Positions 34,385-46,078 of a DNA stretch of 64,000 nucleotides are shown here, piece after piece (the stretch's first letter is position 1; each line of letters starts with the position of its first letter). The DNA comes from Lamellibrachia columna (taxonomy: Eukaryota > Annelida > Polychaeta > Sabellida > Siboglinidae). The translations under genes were made by a program, and so were the position numbers. The notes under the pieces were generated by a model that saw only the letters and a list, made by a program, of their open reading frames with translations, was not told the origin of the DNA and ran no database searches. The stretch covers positions 18,829,882-18,893,881 of the forward strand of contig OY759267.1 in NCBI GenBank assembly GCA_963662155.1. The letters run 5' to 3'.

Positions 34385-34629
34385 AAGCTCTTGTCGTCAG
34401 ATAGCACTGTCGTCACCATGCTATGAGTGACTGAGTGTGCGGCAGCTTTACCGACCTCCTCCGATGAAACGCTGCTGGTGGTCGCCAACGATACCGACAC
34501 CTTCACTGAGACGACATGATCTGCGTCCCGATCATTGACCCTGTGTTGCTCTGTTGCCGTGACGTGGCAGCAGTTGACCGGCCTTTTAATGGTCACTTTA
34601 CCAAAATCAGTGTTGCTCATAATTGACAC
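34385..34629 (-). CDS. unrecognised open frame upstream of the LINE remnant
   Basis: About 80 codons with ordinary, GC-richer composition (for example VSVSLATTSSVSSEEVGKAA), ending where LINE-like sequence begins. No domain recognised; it could belong to the LINE insertion or be chance. Confidence 0.15.
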
Positions 34630-34978
34630 TGTACGTCGCCCCCCGTGTCTATCTCCGTTTTACCTGACTCCGTTTTACCTGACTGGCCTTCTATGATCAC
34701 TGAAGCGAAATACGGTGACACGACTTACCTATTAGTGTCAATAGGACTACTACTTTCTTACTTTCTCATCCGCTTTTAGCAATGCAATATAGTTCCAGAC
34801 GTTCACATATATGTCCACATATATGTCCCTATCATACGTATCTGTGCAAATTAAATTCTATATAACTACGTTACTATAACATTATAGCATAACTATTACA
34901 TATCCGTCTTCAGGAGGGATTCAGAGGTTCGAACGAACCTCCCTTTTGAGTTTTGTTTAACTGTAAACATTTAAGAAA

Positions 34979-35149
<171 letters not shown>

Positions 35150-35741
35150 AAGGCATGAAAAAAAGAACTTTAGTTTTCTTCGCCAAGTTCAAAGCAGATG
35201 GAGCTGATGTGCCAGAAAGTTCTTGCTTTTCTAGAGGCCACCCAAAGCATCCCTTTGTTAGACCGTCGTGACAGCATTGGTGTACGGTTGCATGTTGAGA
35301 CAACTGATTGTCGAGAGGTGAACTAGGCGTCTTTTCCTGCGGCCAAGGACCATGATGATCATGCATGCATTTCTAAGTCCACGTTACGAATTTGACTTGA
35401 AGTGAACAGATGGTTAAAGAGACTGCAATCATTCTTCTTGTCTTTCATCTGCTACTTTATCTTTGATTTGGATTTTGCAATTGGATGCTTTAAGATGTGG
35501 CAGTTATTTCTCTTGATTGGCTCATGGATTGACGGTCCTCTCCACAAGAACATTGGATAGATTATATACTTTGATAATACTTTGGATGCACCAGCTGATT
35601 CCATGCTGCGAGGTGTACTCAGCACGTTCTTTTCAACACAGTAAAGGGTATGGAGGACGAAAGGTATGTGCTCTTATGTATATAGGAGCTATTGTCGGTT
35701 ACTGATTATATGCACGATAAACGGCCATGCGATATTCTCAC

Positions 35742-35855
35742 CTTTCATTAGCATATCCCGAGATAGTAGCTGAATCCTCTGTTGGACGCATTCCATTTCT
35801 TCTTTCCTAACCTGTTCATTGACACCACTGATGTCAAGTGCTAGCACTGTCACAG
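35742..35855 (-). CDS. possible internal exon of an unidentified minus-strand gene
   Basis: A 114-bp open segment lies between a good acceptor (CTTGCAACATTACAG) and a good donor (AAAG then GTGAGAAT), phase 1 to phase 1. It encodes VTVLALDISGVNEQVRKEEM followed by a Gln/Arg/Leu-rich helical-looking stretch. I do not recognise the family. Possible partner open sequence lies at 36357-36545 on the same strand, but phases and linking exons could not be established. Confidence 0.28.
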
Positions 35856-36356
35856 CTGTAATGTTGCAAGCCACATCAAGTACAATGCGGCAGCTGTTTG
35901 AAATGGTGTTATTTTGTTAGTATATGAAAAATTAAATGGCGTCCTGGCAGCCATCTTTGATATGGACAAGGCCAGAGGGAACGAGACAGTTCCACCTGGT
36001 CAACTTGTAGAACACTAAATTTTGAGAATTAAATTTTTACATGTCTTTTTTTGAAGTACATGTATTCTATGAGTTATATGTGAGTTCTTCATACTATAAA
36101 ATAAACGTACACATATATCACAAAAAACACACACTTTATAATTCAATACCACGAAATGTATTCATGGGGTTGTCGTCGACATGCAAAAAAGCACAATTTG
36201 GGACTGCATATGTGATCGTAATTATGGCAGTATCACAGTTAACTATGAAAACCATACATTTTCGGAATCCTTGTGATGTCTTCTATTCTGTGGAATCAAA
36301 ACATATACTTATTTAACATATAATGGCCAAATAAACGGCTGGCGACAGCAACAAAA

Positions 36357-36545
36357 AATCTACCTTCGTGGTTTTTAATACCTCGCCAATCAGTAGACCA
36401 GAAGCCACTCCGACACCTGGTAGTATCTCTGGGAGGTCCACTCGCTTCCTTCTTTGTTCCCTCGCCACAGCTACAGTTACGCCCTCTAGAGAGTGGCTCG
36501 CCACTCAATTCGCCCACTGTTTCCATCTTTCTCCGACAGGTAGAA
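36357..36545 (-). CDS. weak candidate exon, minus strand
   Basis: A minus frame encodes VASHSLEGVTVAVAREQRRK and then a hydrophobic LPGVGVASGLLIG, ending at a possible donor (AAG then GTAGAT). A short similar piece at 36570-36605 (CACCAATTGGTAGATCAGAG-GCCACT) looks like a duplicated fragment. Not recognised; could be chance or repeat. Confidence 0.15.
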
Positions 36546-36609
36546 AAACATAACTAACTTCCTTCGTGCCACATCACCAATTGGTAGATCAGAGGCCACT
36601 AGTCCAAGG

Positions 36610-37535
36610 CACATAGAAAGAGGAGAGTGGGACACGTTTGAGCGGACATCGAATTATACACAAATGGCCATTTCAGAATCACCCAAAAGTAGTGTCAAGC
36701 AATCCGCCAGGTGGTGCCGTCGGCGCTGTATTGCCCACGTAGCATGAGGGAAGTGATATTAAGCAATCACATGCCCTGTTACTGTTAGGGTTGTTTTTTG
36801 AGACGGATCAGTGACATACGTCTTGTAGTTCGGCAAGGCTGGCACACAAACACGACACCTAGTGACCGAGAGCGCACCGTCTAGCAGCGTTGATTGCATA
36901 ATTATTTATGTTGAATGACAGGTTTAGATAAAAAATAAATAAACTCATATTTCACAGTGTCCTAATGGAAACTATACTGTGATTGTTTGTGTGTGAGTGT
37001 ATGTCCCGACGTGATCATAAAACAATTATTTGCTTAGTTAGAATTCAAGCAATCAAGAGCTTTTTAGGGCCTACGAGCAATCGCTAAGTCTCGTGCCAAC
37101 TTGCCAAATTCTACCCAAGTCAACGTCAGTACCATGTAAATACCATTTGTGGGTAATTAGCTAGTTATTTAGTTATGCAACGGTAAATCATACCACTGGT
37201 TTATCATCAATTGGTTGTACCACCGTGGCACTAAAATAGTTCACCAAGAATTCGATTGATTGTGAACAGAAACATCTAGTCTCTACTTCCATGGTTCATT
37301 GAACCGCCACTCGGCGTCGTTGCAATGCGATAGCAGGCCGGGAATAAATCAGCCGACGGCATTGCGATGAATAAAGGTGCGCAAAAAGTTCTGAAAATCA
37401 GACCAGACGTCAAAGCACAGTGATTGAAATCGGCACTCAGCACTGCTACTGTTCATAATCAGAAGTATTGGATTGTGAGACATTAATCTCCCCTTGCCAC
37501 GCCTGGAAAAAAATTTCACAGCGGTTTTGGTGAGG
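36610..37535. other. no recognisable gene
   Basis: Unique sequence without coding or repeat signals I can support. Confidence 0.35.
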
Positions 37536-37539
37536 TCGA

Positions 37540-37588
37540 TGTGAGCGGCGATGTGAGCGGCGATGTGAGCGGCGATGTGAGCGGCGAT
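37540..37588. repeat. 12-bp repeat, four copies
   Basis: Four tandem copies of GTGAGCGGCGAT. Confidence 0.9.
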
Positions 37589-37738
37589 GCAAAAAGAAGG
37601 AAGTGGAATAAGAGTCGTTCTTACAAGATAAAATGTCAAGCTGGCTAGGTGGACTTCCGACTGGTTGAAATTGTTGCGGTGATAAAGGTAGGGTACTAGT
37701 CCTGAATGCAGAACCAATGCATTGAGAGAGACATGAAA

Positions 37739-37846
37739 CACGCACACGCACACGCACACGCGCACGCGCACGCGCACGCGCACGCGCACGCGCACGCGCA
37801 CGCGCACGCGCACGCACACGCACACGCACACACACGCACACACACA
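37739..37846. repeat. CACGCA/CGCGCA alternating tract
   Basis: About 108 bp of strictly alternating purine-pyrimidine sequence with a GC-rich core (CGCACGCGCACG). It is a strong candidate for Z-DNA. Confidence 0.95.
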
Positions 37847-38227
37847 TAAATAATCTTTGACATAATTAATTTGACTTTTGTTCTAATTATCATACAATGT
37901 TTTGTTCTTTCTCCCTGTTTCCACCGGTTCCTTATCTATTGCCTTTATATATTTATATACGTCGCGCTTGCACCAATGTCATTCAAAGAGCGGCAGCCGG
38001 GAAAGTGTCGGCAATGCCCATTGTCATGCTTGTTTTACTTTGTCATTATAGGGCATTGCCATTTAACAGCCAAAATATGTTTTTCCTATTACTACGTATA
38101 CTAAGCAATGCGCAGCAGACCCCAATAAGCGCCAAATCCAACAACTGCATTAGAGGAGGGAATGATACGGTGAGTAAAATCAGTATTTAATTCAGTATGA
38201 ATTAAATACCTTTTACAAAGCGTGCCT

Positions 38228-38418
38228 GGCTATGCACGGGGGCTAGAAGGCTATGCACGGGGGCTAGAAGGCTATGCACGGGGGCTAGAAGGCTATGCAC
38301 GGGGGCTAGAAGGCTATGCACGGGGGCTAGAAGGCTATGCACGGGGGCTAGAAGGCTATGCACGGGGGCTAGAAGGCTATGCACGGGGGCTAGAAGGCTA
38401 TGCACGGGGGCTAGAAGG
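38228..38418. repeat. 21-bp tandem repeat, nine copies
   Basis: Nine essentially identical copies of CTATGCACGGGGGCTAGAAG plus G. Because 21 is a multiple of 3, both strands read open as heptapeptide repeats (GYARGLE and LLAPVHS). No promoter or splice context supports translation. Confidence 0.96.
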
Positions 38419-39554
38419 GTCACCCGTGTGTCACCGTTCAGGAGTGCGGCAGCGCAGTGTCATATTACGGGACACAAGACGACCTAATATGGTATTCTAT
38501 CGAACGATGGCGATGGGTCAGCGAATCACGGCTGGTGCGACGAAGTCGTTAGGCTAACATTCCAGGGCGGTAGATTGACATCGCTGAGAACTGGGGTAAG
38601 GTGTATTCGCTTCCTAAGCAGGATGCGAGGTCCGTTCCACCCTAGGTATAACCAGAATACGACCTCTACTGACCAGATACGACCCCTACTGTGTTGAGCA
38701 AGCTAGGGTAATGTGTATTTGATTCCTGACCAGATACGATACGACACGACTCTTGGTATGACCACTTACCGGATACGACCCCGACTGACCTCGTAATACG
38801 ACCCGTCTAACCAGATACGAGGCTTGACCGGAAGAGCGTAGCGCAATTGCGCATCCTCCTGAAGTATTTAACTATTGACACACTTTATTCTTGGACAATA
38901 ACAAGTTCATAAAATATAAATAGTTACTTAACCTGGCCGTCACGGTTGAGTTGGGGGTTAGAGGTCACGTGAATCTTATTCTGGTGATATCGCTCATCAG
39001 TTTATTCGTTACTGTTTGCCATCGCCTTAATTATGTTCATCATAACGATACTCATATCCATGTACAACCAATGATAACAACATAACATGATTACTAAATA
39101 CATTACTATTTACACACGCTTACAAGTACATATTGATAACAGTTTACATTACATATGCACTGCTATGATACGTCAGGCCCGTCCTCTGAGTTTTTATAAA
39201 GGGGGTTCGGGTATATACAATCAGCCAGGGATTTCTAGAATGATTTCTAAAATATGTTACAGTTTAAACAAATTCTCTCAAAAAGTGGGGGTTTGTATGA
39301 ACCCCCGAACTCCCCCTGTTTTTGTTTTCACTCACCACATAACTACAGAATGAATACGGAAATTGACAATGTTTTTTAATAATAGAACCAGGACGAGTCA
39401 CACGATGGATGTGTACAAGTTTGGTTCTTTAGCCAATACGGAACGGCTGATGAACTCGACCAATGACGAGGATATCGACTCCGCTATTGATCGACTCGCC
39501 TAAGCTTACGCCGACATCGCCGCAGAAGGGGTGAAGGGGGAGGTGTGTCGTGTG
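38419..39554. other. no recognisable gene
   Basis: Near 38640-38830 ATACGACCCCTACTGACCAG-like phrases recur irregularly (a decayed repeat). 39180-39330 has GGGGGTTCGGG/CCCCCGAACTCCCCC arms, perhaps a small inverted-repeat element. Confidence 0.35.
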
Positions 39555-39559
39555 CGACG

Positions 39560-39674
39560 TGTGACATATTGAATTATATGGTGACCCCTAGTGATCAACA
39601 CTAAATAGCAGGTGTGTGTGCCGTGACCCATACTATGGCGTGTTGTAATGTTGGAATAAACACAGCATATTACA
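39560..39674 (+). repeat. 5' LTR
   Basis: 115 bp from TGTGACATATTGAATTATAT to AACACAGCATATTACA. Relative to the solo LTR at 3478-3635 it lacks about 40 bp in the middle. It contains AATAAA near its 3' end (GGAATAAACACAG). Confidence 0.88.
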
Positions 39675-39689
39675 TGGTGTCGGAAGCGG
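39675..39689 (+). promoter_or_regulatory. primer-binding site
   Basis: TGGTGTCGGAAGCGG follows the 5' LTR directly. TGG at this position pairs with the CCA end of a tRNA primer, as usual in LTR retrotransposons. The tRNA species is not determined. Confidence 0.75.
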
Positions 39690-39701
39690 TAAGATCGTAA
39701 A

Positions 39702-40505
39702 ATGTCGCTCAAATTCCGGCCGCCGGACAGTGTAAGTCTGTCGGGTAATCTTGCCGACAATTGGCGCTTATGGAAACAGCGATTTAACCTGTTTATGACG
39801 GACTTAGAGAGCGACGCAAAAGTCGACAACGTCAAAATCGCCATGCTGTTGGCTTCGATAGGACCAGACGCACTCGAACGACACAACCATTTCACCTTCG
39901 ATGAGGCGGCCGGCGAAGACAGCAAAAGCTACGTTCAGGTGATGCAAAAGTTCGAAGATCACTTCAATGGCCTAAAACGAACTGTATTCATCCGATACCA
40001 GTTCTGAACATACAGGCGGGCCGAACAACAGCCGTTTGTTTATCACTTGACAGCAATACAAAACTTAGCATATGCATGCGAGTCGGCAGAGAAAGAGAAC
40101 ATGATTCGAGACAAAATCGTGTTTTCTATTGCGCCCCAGGAGAAAGCCCTGAAGGAGCGGCTCTTGAGACAAGAGAATTTAACCCTAACCAAAACACGTG
40201 ATCTATGCGTTGCGTTTGAGGTCACACAGAATGAGGTTAGGTCAATGTCAACACACGACACACAATCAACCACTGAGAAGGCGGTCAACTACGTAAAAAG
40301 ACGTCGTGTGAAGCAAGATACAAAGTCTACTCCCTTCTCTCAGCGTAGCAACCAAGGGTACCCGTCATCTGAGAACGACCACCGTGCTGCCACCAGTGCA
40401 AACAAACACCAGCTATGCAGACGCTGCGGAACCAAACATGAAGCGCGCAAGTGCCCAGCGTACGGCGCTACGCAGGGTATAAATCTGAATCAATGCACGC
40501 TGTGA
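39702..40505 (+). pseudogene. gag of the Ty3/gypsy element, one internal stop
   Basis: A single frame is interrupted by TGA at 40005-40007. The first part has a gag-like SGNLADNWRLWKQRFNLFM segment; the end carries a zinc knuckle CRRCGTKHEARKC (C-X2-C-X3-H-X4-C), which in this family binds the element RNA. The length and order fit gag of invertebrate gypsy-like elements. Confidence 0.82.
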
Positions 40506-40605
40506 CGACACCGCAAGGTCATGATGAAGACAGCAGTGAAGATGAGTTCTTCCTTCACTCGGTCGTCAAACGTGTCGAATCGTTACAACACAATGCATCG
40601 TCTTC

Positions 40606-40995
40606 ATGGTACTCGAACGTCAATATGTGCAATTCGCGCATAAAGATGAAGGAGGACACGGTGCAGAGACAAATACGATGCCAATGAAAACATGGAAGCA
40701 CATCCGAAAAAAGCCAAACTTTAACTGCAGCTCTGTCGTTCTCAAAACACTTGGAGGCGGAGTAGTCGAACATGACGGTGTTGCTGAAGTGATATATCAA
40801 GTTGGTGACAAACGCATTACTGCCGAGCTGTACGTCACCAGAGAGAAGTGCGTGCTGATTTTAGGACTTGAGGTCAGCGTGGCTCTTGGTCTGGTGCAGC
40901 CGGACGATAATATCGTGACGTCACAAGGTGATAGAGTCCAACAAATAGACGCAGTCGAGGCAACCGAGCCAGCACACACGATGGACACGCTCTAG
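40606..40995 (+). pseudogene. protease region of the Ty3/gypsy element
   Basis: HGAETNTMPMKTWKHI resembles the DTGAxxNxMP active-site segment of retroelement aspartic proteases, but the catalytic DT is missing. LILGLEVSVALGLV fits the end of the domain. Confidence 0.65.
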
Positions 40996-41029
40996 AACGA
41001 ATACAAAGATGTATTATCTGGTCTTGGCT

Positions 41030-41714
41030 GCTACCCTGGCAAATGCCACATCGAATTGAACCCATGAGCGCAGCCTGTCATCGACCCTCCAAGACGGGTG
41101 CCGCAGGCTCTGTACGAACCTCTACGAGTGAAGTTGACGAAGTTAGAAGCACAAGGCGTCATCATCGCAGTCGACGAACCAACCGACTGGGTGAATAGCC
41201 TCGTCATAACGGATAAGCGGGACGGTCTCTTCGTCTGTGTTTAACTCCAAAGCACATGAATAAGGACATTCGCAGAGAATACTTCCAGATTCCGACGTTC
41301 ACAGAAATCAGTACGCAGTTGGGCGGTGCACGACTATTCACCATTCTCGACCAGAAGGACTCGTACTAGCAGGTGGAGTTGGACAAAGACAGCTCATTGC
41401 TATGCTGCTTCAACACACCATTCGGGCGATATCGTTTTGTTCGAATGCCATTTGGAATCACCAGTGCTAGCGAAGTGTTGCAAAAATGGACGCATGAAAC
41501 ATTTGGTGACATTCCTAATGTACACATCGTTGCAGATGACATGCTAATTGCAGTGCAGACCGAGGCAGAGCACGACAGCACTCTGAGGAAAGTCATGGAG
41601 CGTGCTCTTGGCCGAGGTGTCAAGTTCAACATGAAGAAAACGCAGTTGAAGAAATCCGAAGTTTTCTACATGGGGACGATGAACTCAGCTGACGGCATGC
41701 TCATGCGCAAATAA
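41030..41714 (+). pseudogene. reverse transcriptase remnant
   Basis: Broken frames contain PRRVPQALYEP near 41090, ARLFTILDQKDSY followed by a stop at 41367, FGRYRFVRMPFGITSASEV, and VHIVADDMLIA. The last corresponds to the YVDD catalytic box with its tyrosine replaced (VADD). Stops and frame changes make it inactive. Confidence 0.85.
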
Positions 41715-41764
41715 AAGGTTCTGGCATACTCACAGACAAAGATGGAGTTCGACGTCTCATAGGC

Positions 41765-42255
41765 ATGCTGAACTATCTGTCGCCATTCATACCGAACAAA
41801 GCCGTGATCATCAGACCACAGCGTGCACTACTTAAGGACAGTGTACCGTGGGTGTGGTTGCCTGAGCATAAGGCTGCCATGAACAAAGTAAAACTGATTC
41901 TCAGTGAGAAACTGGTACTCAAATTGTTCGACCCAGAGCTACCAGTCACGCTACAAGTAAACTCTTCGTCTAAGGGTCTAGGTGCATGCTTGCTGCAAAA
42001 CAATCAGCCAGTCGCGTCGTCACCACTGAGGATGGCGGCAGCTACCGGCGAAATGAGAGGGTTCTCAACAAGTCGCGAGAGGTCACATACGTCATGCCTC
42101 CGGAGTCGATGGAGCGTGACGACCGTGATGATGACCTACGCACGGCCGAGCCTCGACGAGCGGTCGACAGTCCAACGGACAGTCCTGCTATCGTGCGATC
42201 ACCACTAGCTGCCGAGCCAGGTGCCCCAACCACTCGTCGCGGGCTAGTAAGATAA
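41765..42255 (+). pseudogene. RNase H remnant joined to a pol C-terminal tail
   Basis: LNYLSPFIPNKAVIIRPQRA and VWLPEHKAAMNKVK match the RT connection region, and LQVNSSSKGLGACLLQNNQP the start of RNase H (with N for the first catalytic D). After a frame change at about 42000, VTTEDGGSYRRNERVLNKSR looks like the segment after integrase. The integrase core between them is missing. Confidence 0.7.
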
Positions 42256-42530
42256 CTTTCTCATTCTCTAACCCAGCCGAGGCGAGGCTCCCGCTTGAAG
42301 TCAAAGCCACGGTGGCAGCAGGACTTTGAGACGGATGTTAAGTAAATTCTTGAACAATGTTATTGATCAAATTTGGACTTCAACATGTTATAGTTAGTGT
42401 TAGTAGTTACAGATAATAAGTTTGACTTGCAGTAGTGTTTATGCCCATCTTTGACTTTGGCATTTAAAAGGCTATCTTTAATAGTATGCCTAATTTATAC
42501 TTAGTTTTGCAGTTTATCTTCTATTTTAAT

Positions 42531-42538
42531 AAAAGGGG
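42531..42538 (+). promoter_or_regulatory. polypurine tract
   Basis: AAAAGGGG lies immediately before the 3' LTR, where second-strand priming occurs in LTR elements. Confidence 0.65.
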
Positions 42539-42627
42539 TGTGTGCCGATCATCATACATAGCAGGTGTGTGTGCCGTGACCCCTAGTATGGCGTGTTGTA
42601 ATGTTGGAATAAACACAGCATATTACA
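42539..42627 (+). repeat. 3' LTR, internally deleted
   Basis: Starts TGTGTGCCGATCATCATACA and ends in the same ~70 bp as the 5' LTR (GCAGGTGTGTGTGCCGTGAC to TATTACA). It lacks the GACATATTGAATT portion. Confidence 0.75.
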
Positions 42628-43008
42628 CGACGTCACATAAAAAGTTATGATAAAACAAACGTGAAAGACGGTGGGCAGCTGGAATGCGCTCGTCAGTGGA
42701 CGGTGAAGTTGGGACACGAGACGTCGTTCCCGAACTTGCTCGTGTTAGCGCATGGGGCGAGTTGAATTTTGCGATTCGTTGAAAATATAATGCACTAATC
42801 ATACTACGGTTCAACCAGGTAAACACCTGTAGCATTAAGTGCAACACTAGAACATTGCAGCCACAACGACGAAGCCAAGGTTATTACGACTTTTCACTTT
42901 TTCACCACGTTGAGTAATAAAATTGAAATAATGATATATGTCTTCTACACCCTGGGTACTTACTGATCATGTACTGTTTAGGACTACATGATGACGGTAT
43001 GGCACCTA

Positions 43009-43330
43009 CACTCTAAAAACAGATTGGTTGAGAAAACGACCAATCTAATTGGTTGGCCCAATATTGGTTATATATTGGTTGTTTTAACCAATATATTGGT
43101 CAACTAGTGACCAATACGTTGGTTGTCCGGTAACCAATCACATTGGTTACGCCTACAACCAATTGTTTTTTGCATTATTGTTGCCTTATGCCGTGCTTAT
43201 TGTGCAGTACAGCAACTTCAGACGATGTATTAGCACATTAGATTAGTAATATAATTGTTTGGCCCAATATCGGTTGGCTTAACCAATATATTGGTCAACT
43301 AGTGACCATTATTTTGGTTGTTTCAGTTAA
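43009..43330. repeat. left subterminal ATTGG/CCAAT array
   Basis: Contains at least ten copies of ATTGG or CCAAT, including CCAATATATTGGTCAACTAG twice (about 43090 and 43285). The arrangement of inverted pairs could fold into hairpins or act as binding sites for a protein encoded by the family. Confidence 0.85.
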
Positions 43331-43374
43331 ATACTAGGTGACTACATTTGCTGAGTGGCAGTGGTCACGTGAGA

Positions 43375-44889
43375 TGCAGGCAACTTCCTTTTCACAGCAT
43401 GACTTTGAACTGACGAGGCCACCGCGTAGACACTTGGTAAGTGTCAAATAGTTTCTTAACCAAAAGTTTGTTTATATTATATAATTTTGGCATGATATGG
43501 TATATAAAGGAATATGCTATTATTTGATGTAACTTTAATGTAATGTATTAGTATATATTCATACATATGACTAGTTTTATTCTCAGGGGTGTGACCTTGT
43601 ATGTGTTTAGTGATGGAGACGGGCCAAGCCCGCACGTATCAGTTTTCATATAGAGCTGGAAGCAGTACTATGAGTTCTTGATGAAATATACCAGATCTTG
43701 GTTTATCATCATAAGGAGTTAGTAACTCTCTGTTAGCCAGTGTACATCTTGCTCTATGTTAACTGTAAAATGCGGAGTTGTAAGTAGTTAGTAAAGTTAG
43801 TTAGCAAAGCTTTAATGGAATGTTTGAAACTGATATATCCTGTGTTTGACTGTGGAATGCAGAAATGACAAATTACCCAGTGACCAGCTCAAGCCAGCGG
43901 GGTGGTTCATAGCAACAGCCATACTCCACTAGATGGCAGACAGCAGTCAGTGTTAATGACTTTCAAGGATAGTCTACATGTACCAGCCAGCAAGATTTAA
44001 CAAACTCAAATTGCTTCTTGTAGCTGTTTATTAGCTGTTACATACTATGTCATACATTCTTAGTAAAGTAAACGCGTGTAGTGAACTACATAAATACAAT
44101 GGTATTGAGTCACTGTGGACTTGTGCAGCTGTGTTGCTATTTTCTATATAACGGGTAGTTTGAGTATTTATACCTACTTGATGTCTACCAATTAGTACAT
44201 TATATTGATTCATATATTTGGTAATATTTTTGTAGTTTCACCAGTCATCACTGATGGACAATTATGTGGAAGACAAGATGGCCGATTGGGGAATGCATCA
44301 CATGATTGAGACATTCAAGGGTAAGTTTAAGTATTAACTTTTTTGTTCAAATCCACTGTTCTATAGTCACCAGTCTGGCTATTTGGCACTTCTCACTGGA
44401 GTACACATGGCATGTCTATCTTCGCAGCATATGCCACATCCGTAATCAAAAACATTACTAACTTAGTAATTATAAATGAATATATAAATAAATGTACACA
44501 TAATGTACTGGAATGTCGTCATGCTTCAGCGTATTATACTCCGTGTTCCTTGCTTATTCCAGAGTGGGACATACCTTGCTGCCTACCTAAGAAAGAGATG
44601 AGAGGAGAAGTGAGGTATGACTCGGCAACCTCAAATCCTCGCTCTTTGTGACACTATCTTGGCGGCCAAGGAGTTATTCCTCCTCTGTGAGGATGTGCTC
44701 TATGAGGTGGACTTTTTGGTGAAGGCAGTCGACATCTGCTTCAAGGTCTTCTTTATATTCAATGCAGAGTACCCCGCTGAGGCAGCAGACGTGTGGACAT
44801 TCGTACAGAAGGGGCTTTTCAACATCACCACGCCATATGACGTGGTCACACCAAGACAGATGGGACTTCTCGGCCACATTAAATGTTAG
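43375..44889 (+). pseudogene. transposon-borne gene remnant: SAM-like N-terminus and conserved C-terminal domain
   Basis: Possible non-coding exon 1 ends at 43439 (ACTTG then GTAAGTGT). Exon 2 is 44236-44320 (acceptor ATTTTTGTAG, start ATG at 44254, donor GGGTAAGT) and encodes MDNYVEDKMADWGMHHMIET, like the start of a SAM domain. The last exon starts at 44563 (acceptor TTATTCCAG). Joined in phase, its frame stops at 44651. A second frame from 44617 to 44889 encodes VLYEVDFLVKAVDICFKVFF and IFNAEYPAEAADVWTFVQKG, resembling the C-terminal domain of abundant uncharacterised proteins of fish and invertebrates. A one-base frame offset separates the parts, and the middle of the gene is missing. Confidence 0.6.
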
Positions 44890-45335
44890 GACTAGAAATA
44901 CGAAGCTGACATTGTTTTGTTTTTAGTTGTCATCCAGCTGCCCGTCTGCTCTATGTGCATTGTACTTGGTTAGTTAGTAATTGAAACAGACAACGAATAG
45001 AGTCATGCACTGCATGCCAGTTATTTTCCCTTACAAATGTGTACTCGTAATGTGTACTTTTGTGTGTACTAGAAAACTGAAATCAAGATTACAGTGTGAC
45101 GTCTCTTGAATTATTTCATGTAACACAATTAACAATTTACATTGTGCATATGTCACACGACACATTTTTATACTTTCATGACCTTGAGGGTTACTAGTAC
45201 ATTGACTAGACGTGCCAGTTTGAGCTATTCTATCATTTGCCTTTGTTTGCATTTATTTTTTATTGGCTTTAGTTCTATATCGTTCACCCGTAGTTTATAA
45301 TGTATTGTATTTTATGTTAAAACCTTTAGAAACCG

Positions 45336-45357
45336 GTCGCGCGATATATCGCGCGAC
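45336..45357. repeat. perfect 22-bp palindrome
   Basis: GTCGCGCGATA followed by its reverse complement, 16 bp inside the left end of the nested element. It is the only CG-dense spot in the neighbourhood. Confidence 0.9.
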
Positions 45358-45554
45358 GGCATAGGGGTGGTCATATTATGTGGTCTGTTGCGGTAATTTC
45401 ATTGATCTGGTAGAGGGGTGTAGGGGATTGATCAATAGAGCAATAGCCTAGGCATTCCCTGTAGTAATGGCGTCGCAAATTTTTTGATATTAGTGTTGTT
45501 ATAGCGTTTTGAAGATTGTTGTTGATAATTTGTGTTCCGCCGTAAAAGTAAGTA

Positions 45555-46078
45555 ATGGCGCTGCGATCGCGCTTGATCGCAGATCCACACGAGGTGCTTC
45601 GAATTATTGATGATATGGAAGATTGTGAATTATCGAATGAAGATGACAGCGAGACTGACGAAGAAGCCGAAATATCGCTCGCTGTGACGCCTGTTCATTC
45701 GGACAGTGAGACTGAAACGATTGATTCGATCGATCCAATCCCGAGTGGAAGTGGAGTGGTTTCGACAGTTGTAGCTGCTGCTACCAGTGGTAATCTTCAT
45801 CCTGAAAGCAGCAGTGACACTGACAGCTACAGTACAGTGAACAACAGCAAGGTGTGGCTAGACTGACTAGGTCTAAGGCCAGGGCAACGGCAACGACAGG
45901 CAGGCCCAGGCGAGGTAGGGCTACCGCTTCAAAGTCAAGACGTGGACGTGACCGGTCCCCTATTCACAGAGGGCGTGGTCGTGGACATGGCAGGCCTGTG
46001 GCTAGGCCTACAGTTCGTACTTTGTATAGAACAGGAAACAATGAAGATATTTTCTTCAAACTTTGCATCTTTGTGTAG
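45555..46078 (+). pseudogene. piggyBac transposase N-terminal remnant (probable)
   Basis: The frame from ATG 45555 encodes MALRSRLIADPHEVLRIIDD and then a Ser/Asp/Glu-rich run to a stop at 45866. An overlapping frame continues with LTRSKARATATTGRPRRG and an Arg/Gly-rich segment to 46078. A basic start, an acidic Ser-rich region and then a basic stretch are usual before the catalytic domain of piggyBac transposases. The catalytic Asp residues and the Cys-rich tail are absent. Confidence 0.45.

Larger units (their letters stand above)
39560..42627 (+). mobile_element. Ty3/gypsy-type LTR retrotransposon, complete ends, defective interior
   Basis: Both outer ends are TGT...ACA and the flanks are the 5-bp duplication CGACG (39555-39559 and 42628-42632). 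The order is LTR, primer-binding site, gag, protease, reverse transcriptase, RNase H, a short pol tail, polypurine tract, LTR. Stops and frameshifts occur in every domain, and the integrase core appears to be deleted: RNase H sequence runs almost directly into a C-terminal tail. The 3.07-kb length is well below the usual 4.5-6 kb for the group. The copy cannot move by itself. Confidence 0.9.

Noticed and set aside
38222..38557. GYARGLE/LLAPVHS heptapeptide repeat proteins
   Set aside because: Nine copies of a 21-bp satellite; both strands are equally open, with no promoter or splice context.
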